Source of the DNA: CAYRHJ01 sp964424105
GTDB taxonomy: Bacteria > Planctomycetota > Phycisphaerae > UBA1845
Assembly: GCA_964424105.1 (NCBI GenBank)
Contig: CAYRHJ010000026.1
Location: 1-64,000, forward strand
Direction: 5' to 3'
Length of the DNA stretch: 64,000 bases
Shown here in pieces: positions 24,645 to 32,505 of the stretch. The notes beneath the pieces are model-generated. The model did not search any database, was not told the DNA's origin, and worked only from the letters and a program-made list of their open reading frames with translations. Position 1 is the stretch's first letter, and each line of letters opens with the position of its first letter. The translations under genes and the position numbers were made by a program.

Positions 24645-26222
24645 ATGCATCCTGTCTTGCGCAAACTCGGAATCGAAAAATTGAACGCCGGTGCCTTCGC
24701 CGGTGAGTGGATCGGTCACGGCACCGTTATCGACAGCGTTTCGCCTATCGATGGCGCGGTGTTGGCCTCGGTCAAGCAAGCGACCGCCGAGGACTATGAA
24801 GCCCTGATGGTCCGCGCGGTGAATGCGTTTGAATCCTGGCGCAAGACCCCCGGTCCGGTTCGGGGCGATACCGTTCGGCGGCTGGGCAATGCCCTTCGCG
24901 AAGTCAAGACCGAGTTGGGCGACTTGGTGACGCTGGAGATGGGCAAGATTCGGGCGGAAGGGCATGGTGAGGTGCAGGAGATGATCGACATCTGCGATTT
25001 CGCGGTGGGCCTTTCGCGGCAGCTATACGGCTTGACCATGCCGTCGGAAAGGCCCATGCATCGCATGTGCGAGCAGTGGCATCCGCTGGGTGTGGTCGGG
25101 GTGATTTCGGCGTTCAATTTCCCGGTGGCGGTTTGGAGCTGGAACGCAGCCATCGCAGCCGTTTGCGGCGACGTCACGCTGTGGAAGCCATCCAGCAAGA
25201 CGCCGCTGACCGCCATCGCCTGCACGAAGATCGCCGAGAGGGTTTGTCGCGAAACGGGCGTCGACCCAGCCATTTTCAGTCTGGTCGTGGGGCGCGGGGC
25301 AGACGTCGGCGAGAGGCTCATTTCGGACAACCGCGTTCCGCTGGTGTCAGCCACGGGAAGCTGTCGCATGGGCTATCGCATCGGCGAGGTCGTGGGCAAG
25401 AGACTGGGACGGACGATTCTGGAGCTAGGCGGCAACAACGCCATCATCGTGACCCAACACGCCGATTTGGATTTGGCCGTTCGGGCGATCTTATTCGGCG
25501 CGGTCGGGACCGCCGGTCAACGTTGCACCAGCACGAGGCGGATCATCGTACACGAATCGGTACGCAAGACGCTGACCGACCGGCTGGTGGCCGCCTATCG
25601 GCACGTCAAGATCGGCGACCCGATGAAAGACGACACGCTGATGGGGCCGCTGATCGACGGTGAAGCCGTTGGCAACATGATGTCCGCATTGGATCGGATC
25701 AAGAAAGAAGGCGGCCTGGTTCTGTGCGGCGGGGAGAATCTGAACGGCCATGATTATCCGGGCGGCTGTTACGTGACACCCTGCATCGCCCAGGCTCGCA
25801 ACGAATTCGCCATCGTTCAAGAGGAAACCTTCGCGCCGATACTGTACATCATTCCCTATGCAAGTGGCCCCGCCGCGCATGCCACGACGGGCGGTTCATC
25901 CGCAACCGCCGGCGACGGCCTTGATGAGGCCATCCAACTGCACAACGGCGTTCCGCAGGGGTTAAGCTCAGCCATTTTCACGCGAGACGTTCTGGAAGCG
26001 GAGCGGTTCATGTCAGCCGTGGGCAGCGATTGCGGCATCGTCAATGTGAACATCGGCACCAGCGGCGCGGAGATTGGCGGGGCCTTCGGCGGTGAAAAGG
26101 AGACCGGCGGAGGCCGGGAGTCAGGCTCGGATGCATGGAAGGCCTACATGCGCCGCCAGACCAACACCATCAATTATTCGACCGAGTTGCCCCTGGCCCA
26201 GGGAATTCGATTTGGTGATTGA
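24645..26222 (+). CDS. ALDH7-family aldehyde dehydrogenase (aminoadipate-semialdehyde type)
   Basis: A 525-residue NAD-dependent aldehyde dehydrogenase. Catalytic Cys294 lies in GQRCTSTRR, Glu260 in LELGGNN, and Asn158 in SAFNFPVAVWSWN; the last two segments are typical of the ALDH7 (antiquitin, AmaB, Pcd) group that oxidises 2-aminoadipate 6-semialdehyde in lysine breakdown. Residues 406-425 form an Ala/Gly/Ser/Thr-rich insertion (ASGPAAHATTGGSSATAGDG) between IPY and LDEAIQLHNG, where relatives have only a few residues. A good ribosome site (GGAGGG) precedes ATG 24645. It is divergently arranged to the GcvT-like operon. Confidence 0.92.
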   Translation: MHPVLRKLGIEKLNAGAFAGEWIGHGTVIDSVSPIDGAVLASVKQATAEDYEALMVRAVNAFESWRKTPGPVRGDTVRRLGNALREVKTELGDLVTLEMGKIRAEGHGEVQEMIDICDFAVGLSRQLYGLTMPSERPMHRMCEQWHPLGVVGVISAFNFPVAVWSWNAAIAAVCGDVTLWKPSSKTPLTAIACTKIAERVCRETGVDPAIFSLVVGRGADVGERLISDNRVPLVSATGSCRMGYRIGEVVGKRLGRTILELGGNNAIIVTQHADLDLAVRAILFGAVGTAGQRCTSTRRIIVHESVRKTLTDRLVAAYRHVKIGDPMKDDTLMGPLIDGEAVGNMMSALDRIKKEGGLVLCGGENLNGHDYPGGCYVTPCIAQARNEFAIVQEETFAPILYIIPYASGPAAHATTGGSSATAGDGLDEAIQLHNGVPQGLSSAIFTRDVLEAERFMSAVGSDCGIVNVNIGTSGAEIGGAFGGEKETGGGRESGSDAWKAYMRRQTNTINYSTELPLAQGIRFGD

Positions 26223-26313
26223 CCGCCCATCGCACAAACCGTAAATACATTGAGCGCCGGCCCAGCGCGACGCTGCGGCCGCGTCGTCGCGAAGGGCTGA
26301 CCGCCCGACGACA

Positions 26314-28182
26314 ATGGCCATCGCGAAGGATGCACAAATGAACACACCCGCATGCCGAACGAACACGCCCGTCGATCGAATCATTCAGGGCGATTGTGTC
26401 GAGCAATTGGCCAAGCTCCAAGCCGAGTCCGTCGATCTCGTCTTCGCCGATCCGCCCTTCAATATCGGCTACGACTACGACGTCTATGACGATCGCAAAG
26501 CCGCCAACGACTATCTCGAATGGTCTCGCCGATGGATCGAAGGCGTCATCCGCGTGCTCAAGCCGAACGGCACCTTTTGGCTGGCCATCGGTGACGAGTT
26601 CGCCGCGGAGTTGAAAGTTCTGTGCACGCGCGAGCTGGGCCTGCACACCCGCAACTGGGTCATCTGGTTCTACACCTTCGGCGTGCATTGCAAACACAAG
26701 TTCACGCGGAGCCACGCCCACCTGTTCTACTTCGTGAAAAACCCCGCCAAACACACGTTCAACTCGCTCGACGTGCGCGTGCCCTCAGCCCGAGAGTTGG
26801 TTTACGGTGACAAGCGGGCCGACCCCGATGGCCGCGTGCCCGACGACACCTGGATGATGCCGCCCATCCTCCCGCCCGACGTCGTCACCCGCGATGGGTT
26901 CATCCTCCGCCCGCAGGACATCCCCGAACGATTCCCACCCGCAAGCGACACCTGGTACTACTCGCGCGTCGCGGGGACGTTCAACGAGCGTCGCGGGTGG
27001 CATGGCTGCCAAATGCCCGAACAACTGCTGGGTCGGATCATCCGTGGCTGCTCGAACGAGGGCGACGTCGTGCTGGACCCCTTCGGCGGCAGCGGCACGA
27101 CGTTGGCCGTCGCCAAGAAACTGTGTCGCCCGTTCATCGGCATCGAGCTGTCCAAGGATTACGTCAAGAAAATCAATCAGCGCCTTGCCAACATCAACCC
27201 CGGCGACCCGCTCGTCGGCCCCGAAAACGCCGCCCTCAGCGCCCCCCGCACGTCCCGGGGAAGGAAGCTCGAACGCGGAACCCCGAAGATGAAATACCGA
27301 CTCACGAAAAGTCCGGTCATCGCGCGCAGTAACGTATCCCTCGGACAAGTCGCCGTTGCCAACGGAGAATATGCAACAGCCATTGTGGAAGCATTCATGG
27401 CCGCCCATGATGGGTATTCCGCCGACCGCGTCATTGCTGATCCCGGGCTAAACGACAGATTTCTTGAGAATTGTCGCATCCTCTCAATCCCGGGTGAACC
27501 ACGCGATTGGAATCACCTGCTCCTGAACATACGGAAGGGTGGTGGCTTAAGTGCAGTAGACACATCGCGTCGTACTGTCGAGACACGCGAGGCGATGGAA
27601 GAATATATGTTTGCTAGCGAAATGGCTTGGCGGAAGTTGAGCAAAAACAATGCGAATCCAAGTTTGGATGACATTCTGGCTGATCCGGACCTTGCGTCCC
27701 AATTCGATTCAATTGCTTCCGGAATCGCGCCCGGTTTCAACTCATTCCAATATCGATGGGCGGCACTTTCGCTACGCAAATTCTCGGCGAAAGGACGAAA
27801 GATTAAAGATGATATCAGCATCAGATTAGCGCCCGTGATTGGAAAACCTGGTGAGTCAAATTCCCTCTCCCTGGCACCGGGTCACTATTTGATTTCTGTG
27901 TCAGGGGCTGCCTTCTTCGCTGGATTTACGAATTCGTTGCGTGCGTGTCCGCTCTTACAAGCCGATCGAATTCACGCAGCCTTGGAATGCACGGGCGGTC
28001 CCGTTGGCAATATATCGATCAAGACTCAGACGTTTGATATTCGAAGAATCCCGAATGCGTCATCGGCACAGCCGCTCTGTTGGCAAGCGGTGCGTCGGGC
28101 GAAGCTCATTGGCAGGTACGGACCTTTTGCCAATGTGCCGGTTACACGTCTTTCTTCGACGGATGGCTCGGCGGCAGCATGA
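26314..28182 (+). CDS. DNA methyltransferase fused to an unknown domain and a degenerate GIY-YIG fold
   Basis: A 622-residue chimera. Residues 20-295 are a beta-class amino-methyltransferase: DPPF (46-49) is the catalytic motif IV and DPFGGSGTT (255-263) the SAM-binding motif I, in the order typical of this class; DPPF suggests N6-adenine or N4-cytosine methylation. Residues 355-490 are an unknown alpha-helical 'domain A' that recurs in the next gene (DGYSADRVIADP, FASEMAW, FDSIASGIAPG, QYRWAALSLRK). Residues 521-610 align with the GIY-YIG domain of the next protein at equal spacing but with the second Tyr, the Arg and the Glu changed (F535, C545, K597). GC content drops sharply at about 27290, next to an in-frame ATG (27289). 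The stop overlaps the start of the nuclease gene. Confidence 0.9.
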   Translation: MAIAKDAQMNTPACRTNTPVDRIIQGDCVEQLAKLQAESVDLVFADPPFNIGYDYDVYDDRKAANDYLEWSRRWIEGVIRVLKPNGTFWLAIGDEFAAELKVLCTRELGLHTRNWVIWFYTFGVHCKHKFTRSHAHLFYFVKNPAKHTFNSLDVRVPSARELVYGDKRADPDGRVPDDTWMMPPILPPDVVTRDGFILRPQDIPERFPPASDTWYYSRVAGTFNERRGWHGCQMPEQLLGRIIRGCSNEGDVVLDPFGGSGTTLAVAKKLCRPFIGIELSKDYVKKINQRLANINPGDPLVGPENAALSAPRTSRGRKLERGTPKMKYRLTKSPVIARSNVSLGQVAVANGEYATAIVEAFMAAHDGYSADRVIADPGLNDRFLENCRILSIPGEPRDWNHLLLNIRKGGGLSAVDTSRRTVETREAMEEYMFASEMAWRKLSKNNANPSLDDILADPDLASQFDSIASGIAPGFNSFQYRWAALSLRKFSAKGRKIKDDISIRLAPVIGKPGESNSLSLAPGHYLISVSGAAFFAGFTNSLRACPLLQADRIHAALECTGGPVGNISIKTQTFDIRRIPNASSAQPLCWQAVRRAKLIGRYGPFANVPVTRLSSTDGSAAA

Positions 28183-28934
28183 ATCAAGGGATCATCGACG
28201 CATACGAAGAAGTCCGAGATGGCTTCTCCTCCGACCGCGTTATCGCCGACCCAGCATTCAACTCGCTTTTTATCGACGCTTGCCGGCGTCGAGGAATGCA
28301 GGACCCGCCTGTCGAACTCAATCTTCAACTTCTCAATGCTCGAAAAAAGGCCGCTTTGCCGACGGGAAGTCGTCGCACAATGATACGAAACCAGGACGAG
28401 TTTGCGTTTGCATCAGAAATGGCGATCCGAGCGCTCGAAAGAAAGTACAAGACTACACTCGATCGTGTGCTCTGTAATCCCGTGACCGCCGAAGAGTTCG
28501 ATCATGTTGCGAGCTTGATCGCTCCGGGATACGAGCCGCTCCAATACCGTTGGGCCGCCCTGCGATTACGAAAAGCCAAGCTGCTCAAGCCTGAGGATAT
28601 TGGAAAAGTTGCTCCACCTGTCACCGTCGTCGGACCCGTCCAAGCTTCTCAAGTCGTTGCATCTTCCATCCCAACCCAACAGGGCCTTTACATCTTCATG
28701 AACAATGAGAGCGTACTGTATGTCGGTGAGGCGCAGAATCTCAGGCGTAGACTGCAGAAACATTTTGAACACTCAGATAACAAGCATCTCGCGCATTACC
28801 TCTGGGAATTCGGAAGTGACAAGCTACTCCTGGAGTACCACGTACTCGAAGCTGCAACAACGGCATCAGTTCGAAAGGCCCTCGAACGGGAACTCATTAA
28901 TTCGCGACGCGCCGAGTTTAATAAGCAACGATAG
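28179..28934 (+). CDS. Domain A plus GIY-YIG nuclease, partner of the methyltransferase
   Basis: A 251-residue protein from ATG 28179, which overlaps the methyltransferase stop (ATGA). Residues 1-132 are a second copy of domain A (DGFSSDRVIADP, FASEMA, FDHVASLIAPG, QYRWAALRLRK). Residues 168-251 are a GIY-YIG domain with the expected catalytic set: Tyr171 (GLY), Tyr181 (LYVG), Arg191 ten residues later, Glu238 (ELI) and Asn248 (EFN). GIY-YIG enzymes cut DNA; several type II restriction enzymes (Eco29kI, Hpy188I) use this fold. With its methylase neighbour it is most likely the restriction subunit of a modification-restriction system. Low GC compared with the flanks suggests lateral acquisition. 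Confidence 0.88.
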   Translation: MNQGIIDAYEEVRDGFSSDRVIADPAFNSLFIDACRRRGMQDPPVELNLQLLNARKKAALPTGSRRTMIRNQDEFAFASEMAIRALERKYKTTLDRVLCNPVTAEEFDHVASLIAPGYEPLQYRWAALRLRKAKLLKPEDIGKVAPPVTVVGPVQASQVVASSIPTQQGLYIFMNNESVLYVGEAQNLRRRLQKHFEHSDNKHLAHYLWEFGSDKLLLEYHVLEAATTASVRKALERELINSRRAEFNKQR

Positions 28935-29042
28935 GGGGTGATTTGGAAACGAAATTTCCAGCAAACGACTGATGCCTACGCCAGTGGCGTTTGAGCCGGC
29001 CCCTGAGTCGCATTCACGCCAGCCCCTTTTTGTCCCTCTGCC

Positions 29043-29071
29043 TTGACAGCTTCTCGTTCGACCGATATCGT
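29043..29071 (+). promoter_or_regulatory. Candidate promoter of purA
   Basis: Perfect TTGACA at 29043-29048, a 17-base spacer, then TATCGT (four of six matches to TATAAT) at 29066-29071. The transcript would have a leader of about 130 bases before the purA start codon at 29210, containing the hairpin at 29100-29122. Confidence 0.5.
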
Positions 29072-29099
29072 TCGTGGGAAAGCAATTAGGAGCGTTCGG

Positions 29100-29122
29100 G
29101 GCCCCTTTGCGGGCCTGTTTTT
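29100..29122 (+). terminator. Terminator-like hairpin in the purA leader
   Basis: A 5-bp all-GC stem GGCCC/GGGCC with a six-base loop followed by TGTTTTT. It is small but followed by five T residues. It lies between the candidate purA promoter and the gene, so it could act as an attenuator, or simply end read-through from the nuclease gene. Confidence 0.4.
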
Positions 29123-29209
29123 CTGCCCACCGCCATCCGTTGTTGATGCGGAACGGACCTTGGGTGAACGGTCGGAGCATGTAACCGCGGGCAGTCAGGG
29201 CAATCCACA

Positions 29210-30547
29210 ATGGCGAATCCCTTCGGGCATGGTTGCGTCGTCGGCCTGGGATGGGGAGACGAGGGAAAAGGGAAAATCGTCGACCTGTTGGCCGCTGATT
29301 ACGACGTCGTCGTTCGATACAACGGCGGCGCCAACGCGGGCCACACCGTACGAATCGGCCAAGAAACTTTCGCGTTGCATCTATTGCCTTCCGGCGTGTT
29401 ACACCCCGAAAAACTATCCGTCATCGGTCCGGGCGTCGTCGTGGATTTGCAGGCACTGGTGGACGAAATCGAGGCGCTCGAATCACGTGGCCAATCCATC
29501 GGTACAAATCTCGCCATCAGCGATCGCGCCCACCTGGTCATGCCCTACCACAAGATCGAAGACCGCCTCGCGGAGCAATCCGCAGCCGAGGAATCGATCG
29601 GAACGACCGCACGGGGCATCGGGCCTTGTTACGCGGACAAGATGCGCCGTTATTCCGCCATCCGCATCTGCGACTTGTTTCACGAGTGCTTCTTTCGCAG
29701 ACATCTTTCGGAAATCATCGCCGGCAAGAAGGCGACATTGGAAGCGATGTTTCATCAACCGGTCTCGCTCGATGCCGATGCCATCGCGGACGATCTCTTG
29801 AATCTCGCCAATCGCCTGCAACGGCATGTTTGCGATACCACGCAGCTCCTGGGCGAGCGGTCGTTGGCCGGACAGCGCTTCCTCTTTGAAGGCGCCAACG
29901 GCATCCTTCTAGACGTCGATCACGGAACGTACCCCTACGTGACTTCCAGCACGACCACGCCCGGCGGCGTCGCGTCCGGCGCCGGCGTGTCACCGCGGAG
30001 TTTGTCTCGCATCGTCGGCGTGACCAAAGCCTATTCGACGCGCGTGGGTTGCGGCCCTTTTGTTTCGGAGCTGAACGGCGAGACCGGTGAACGCATTCGC
30101 AAGAAGGGACACGAGTATGGCACAACCACCGGTCGACCGCGACGATGCGGATGGTTCGACGCCGTCGCCGCCCGATACAGCGTCAGATTGGCCGGCGTCA
30201 CGGAAGTGGCCCTGATGCACCTCGATACCCTTAGCGGATTCGAGGACGTCAATATCTGCGTCGCCTATGAACGGGACGGGCGCCGCGTCGAATCGTTCCC
30301 CTCGCACGTGTCCGATCTCGAAAAGACCAAGCCAATTCTAGAAAGGCTTCCCGGCTGGCAGGGCGATCTTTCCCAGACGGATTCCTTCGACCGACTGCCG
30401 CGAGAGGCCCAGGACTACATTCGCCGTGTCGAGTCGCTTCTGGAATGTCCCATCGGCATCGTCAGCGTGGGACCCGAACGATCCCAGACATTGACCTTGA
30501 AAGGCGGACCCGTCGAATCGACGCGGGCCGCCGGAATCCTGACGTAG
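29210..30547 (+). CDS. purA: Adenylosuccinate synthase
   Basis: Joins IMP and aspartate, using GTP, in the first committed step to AMP. The 445-residue protein has the diagnostic GWGDEGKGKI (14-23), RYNGGANAGHTV with catalytic His45, GPCYADKMRR, and the GTP-binding DHGTYPYVTSS and later TTTGRPRRCGWFDAV segments. All family hallmarks are present. Start ATG 29210 directly precedes the conserved strand. The stop is six bases from the uppS start, so the two housekeeping genes are co-transcribed. A candidate promoter and hairpin lie upstream. Confidence 0.96.
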   Translation: MANPFGHGCVVGLGWGDEGKGKIVDLLAADYDVVVRYNGGANAGHTVRIGQETFALHLLPSGVLHPEKLSVIGPGVVVDLQALVDEIEALESRGQSIGTNLAISDRAHLVMPYHKIEDRLAEQSAAEESIGTTARGIGPCYADKMRRYSAIRICDLFHECFFRRHLSEIIAGKKATLEAMFHQPVSLDADAIADDLLNLANRLQRHVCDTTQLLGERSLAGQRFLFEGANGILLDVDHGTYPYVTSSTTTPGGVASGAGVSPRSLSRIVGVTKAYSTRVGCGPFVSELNGETGERIRKKGHEYGTTTGRPRRCGWFDAVAARYSVRLAGVTEVALMHLDTLSGFEDVNICVAYERDGRRVESFPSHVSDLEKTKPILERLPGWQGDLSQTDSFDRLPREAQDYIRRVESLLECPIGIVSVGPERSQTLTLKGGPVESTRAAGILT

Positions 30548-30553
30548 CTCACC

Positions 30554-31324
30554 ATGCGGGAACCACCGCTCGATCCGCGAATAGAACTGGGTTTGCAACC
30601 CCATCAGCTACCGCGACACGTCGCCATCATCATGGATGGCAACGGACGCTGGGCGAGTCAGCGGAACCAACCCCGCATTTTCGGTCATGAAGCGGGCGCC
30701 CGGGCCGTCCGCGCCGTCGTCACTCATTGCGCACGACTCGGGCTGGAATGTCTGACCCTGTACAGCTTCAGCGCGGAGAATTGGAAACGACCGCGGCAGG
30801 AGGTGGAATTCCTCATGGAATTGTACGCCCGATACCTGGTCGCCGAACGCGACCAGATCATGCAGAACGACGTCCGCCTCCTGCACATAGGCCGGCGCTA
30901 CGGCCTTTCAAACGATGTCTTGCGCGAAATGGACCTCACCGTCGAACTCAGCCGATCCAACGGCGGATTGAAATTGTGTCTGGCCTTGAATTACGGATCC
31001 CGACTCGAAATCGTCGAGGCCATTCAACGCATCGCCAGCCAGGTCAAAAACGGGCAGCGAGAGCTAAGCGACATCAACGAGGAAGTCGTCAGCAACGCGC
31101 TCTACACCGCCGGCCTGCCCGATCCCGATCTTCTCATTCGCACCGCCAATGAACGCAGAATCAGCAACTTTCTGCTCTGGCAGATCAGCTACAGCGAGAT
31201 CCACGTCACGCCCTGCCTTTGGCCCGATTTCGACGTCCAAGAACTGAACGCCGCTTTCAAGGAGTTTGCCGCCCGCGAACGCCGCTTCGGTGACGTCAAG
31301 CCCAATCCGACGACAAGTGCCTGA
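30554..31324 (+). CDS. uppS: Isoprenyl (undecaprenyl) diphosphate synthase
   Basis: A cis-prenyltransferase that builds the C55 lipid carrier for cell-wall sugars. The 256-residue protein has HVAIIMDGNGRWA with catalytic Asp28, the FSAENWKRP segment, and the C-terminal substrate motifs DPDLLIRTANERRISNFLLWQISYSEIHVTPCLWPDF. In most genomes cdsA follows uppS directly. Here 2.3 kb of opposite-strand and repeat DNA (31325-33672) separates the two, suggesting an insertion. The start ATG 30554 lies six bases after the purA stop. Confidence 0.94.
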   Translation: MREPPLDPRIELGLQPHQLPRHVAIIMDGNGRWASQRNQPRIFGHEAGARAVRAVVTHCARLGLECLTLYSFSAENWKRPRQEVEFLMELYARYLVAERDQIMQNDVRLLHIGRRYGLSNDVLREMDLTVELSRSNGGLKLCLALNYGSRLEIVEAIQRIASQVKNGQRELSDINEEVVSNALYTAGLPDPDLLIRTANERRISNFLLWQISYSEIHVTPCLWPDFDVQELNAAFKEFAARERRFGDVKPNPTTSA

Positions 31325-31336
31325 CAACCATTCGAT

Positions 31337-31948
31337 TCACTTGCGAAATCGCTTGACGAACACGTCGCGCATGGTTGGCCGTTGCGTCGTATTGTCAAAA
31401 CCCTGCTTCTCGAACAACCGAGGCACACCCGTCCATGCAAACGCACCCGGAATCACGCCGCTACCCGTCGGCGAGGGCCGGACCGGATACCCCTCCAATT
31501 CGCAGGCCCCGTTCTCCCGCGCGATGGCGATGGCTTCTTTCAACAGTTTCGTAGCCACCCCCCGCTGCCGCCATGCGCTGGGAATATAAAAGCACGTGAC
31601 CGACCAGGTCGATTCCGACCATTCGCCACGAAGCGCCCGAACGCGCTCAATCCGCGGGAAGTCTTTTCGCGGACCCACACAACACCAACCGACCGGCTCG
31701 TCACCGTGAAACGCCAGGCATCCCATGACCCGACCCGTGGTCACCAATCGCTTGAACGCTCGTTTGTTGGGTGCGCCCTTCTTCTGCTCCCATAGCTGGC
31801 CGCCCCGGGCCAACCGCCAGTACATGCACCAGCAGCCACCGCACGCACCCCGATCACCGAACAGCCGCTCCAAGTTAGGCCAATCGTCCGCGGACAAAGG
31901 CCGCGTCACTATCCGATGCTTGCTGACACTCGTCGATGCCTTGGACAT
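31337..31948 (-). CDS. GNAT-family N-acetyltransferase
   Basis: A 203-residue protein of the Gcn5-related fold with the acetyl-CoA loop in SAWRQRGVATKLLKEAIAIARENGA (Q/RxxGxA pattern). The start is placed at ATG 31948 (MSKASTSVSKHRIV); an extended frame begins at 31987, but those extra codons lie in repeat DNA. The N-terminal half is Cys/Trp-rich (RGACGGCWCMYWR), which is seen in a distinct GNAT subgroup. The substrate is unknown. It is on the opposite strand to its housekeeping neighbours and belongs to the inserted segment. Confidence 0.82.
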   Translation of the reverse strand: MSKASTSVSKHRIVTRPLSADDWPNLERLFGDRGACGGCWCMYWRLARGGQLWEQKKGAPNKRAFKRLVTTGRVMGCLAFHGDEPVGWCCVGPRKDFPRIERVRALRGEWSESTWSVTCFYIPSAWRQRGVATKLLKEAIAIARENGACELEGYPVRPSPTGSGVIPGAFAWTGVPRLFEKQGFDNTTQRPTMRDVFVKRFRK

Positions 31949-31975
31949 GTTGGCTCCGCACCCCATCATACCCGC

Positions 31976-32059
31976 CCATTCCGTCATTCCAGCGAACCGC
32001 CCATTCCGTCATTCCAGCGAACCGCCCATTCCGTCATTCCGGCGAAAGCCGGAATCCAG
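31976..32059 (+). repeat. Tandem half-copies leading into a full 27-bp element
   Basis: A 26-bp unit (CCCATTCCGTCATTCC, AGCGAACCGC) occurs twice in tandem, and a third start of the unit runs into a complete palindromic element (GTCATTCCGG, CGAAAG, CCGGAATCCAG) at 32033-32059. The pattern suggests slippage or repeated insertion at one spot. Confidence 0.8.
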
Positions 32060-32071
32060 AATACCATTCAT

Positions 32072-32143
32072 GCGGGTGCCCCATCCGTCGCGCAGCGATG
32101 GGTGGGGTCTCGATGATCAGCACGAAACGGGTGGCCCACCTCC
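32072..32143 (+). repeat. 72-bp direct repeat, copy 1
   Basis: A segment starting GCGGGTGCCCCATC and ending CCCACCTCC, containing an inverted pair CCCATC...GATGGG around GCGCAGC, nearly identical to 32343-32414 (a few differences). The copies are 271 bases apart in the same orientation. Confidence 0.8.
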
Positions 32144-32181
32144 CATCAGAACCGCGTGCGTGAGCACGCGGTCTTCCGTGT

Positions 32182-32220
32182 CGGGTGGCCCACCTCCTTT
32201 GGAGGTGGGGGAGCCGATGA
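32182..32220 (+). repeat. Palindromic repeat with CCCACCTCC/GGAGGTGGG core, copy 2
   Basis: Exact reverse complement of 201-239 over 39 bases. Immediately upstream (about 32150-32172) there is a hairpin ACCGCGTGC/GCACGCGG resembling the one at 9023-9042. These elements therefore travel together in composite intergenic patches. Confidence 0.85.
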
Positions 32221-32342
32221 TTAGCGTTCGGAGAATTTCGAAGTCGCAACTTCGTAGTTCGTAGTTCGGATTTCACCCGCCTCTTCACGAGCCGCGAGCG
32301 CAAAGCGAGCGGTCCCCCGCGTTCCGTCATTCCGGCGAACGC

Positions 32343-32414
32343 GCGGGTGCCCCATCCATCGCGCAGCGATGGGTGGGGTCTCGATGATCAGCACGAAACG
32401 GGTGCCCCACCTCC
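32343..32414 (+). repeat. 72-bp direct repeat, copy 2, joined to a palindromic repeat
   Basis: Second copy of 32072-32143, continuing into GGAGGTGGGGTCCCGATGA (about 32417-32436), a looser copy of the palindromic repeat. A truncated 27-bp element precedes it at 32326-32345. The rest of 31949-32505 has no credible gene. Confidence 0.8.
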
Positions 32415-32505
32415 TTTGGAGGTGGGGTCCCGATGACTACAGCGTGTGGCCTAGTGTTGCGGGTTTTGTAAACATGCGGACCGCCGACGGATCCATTCCA
32501 TCCTG

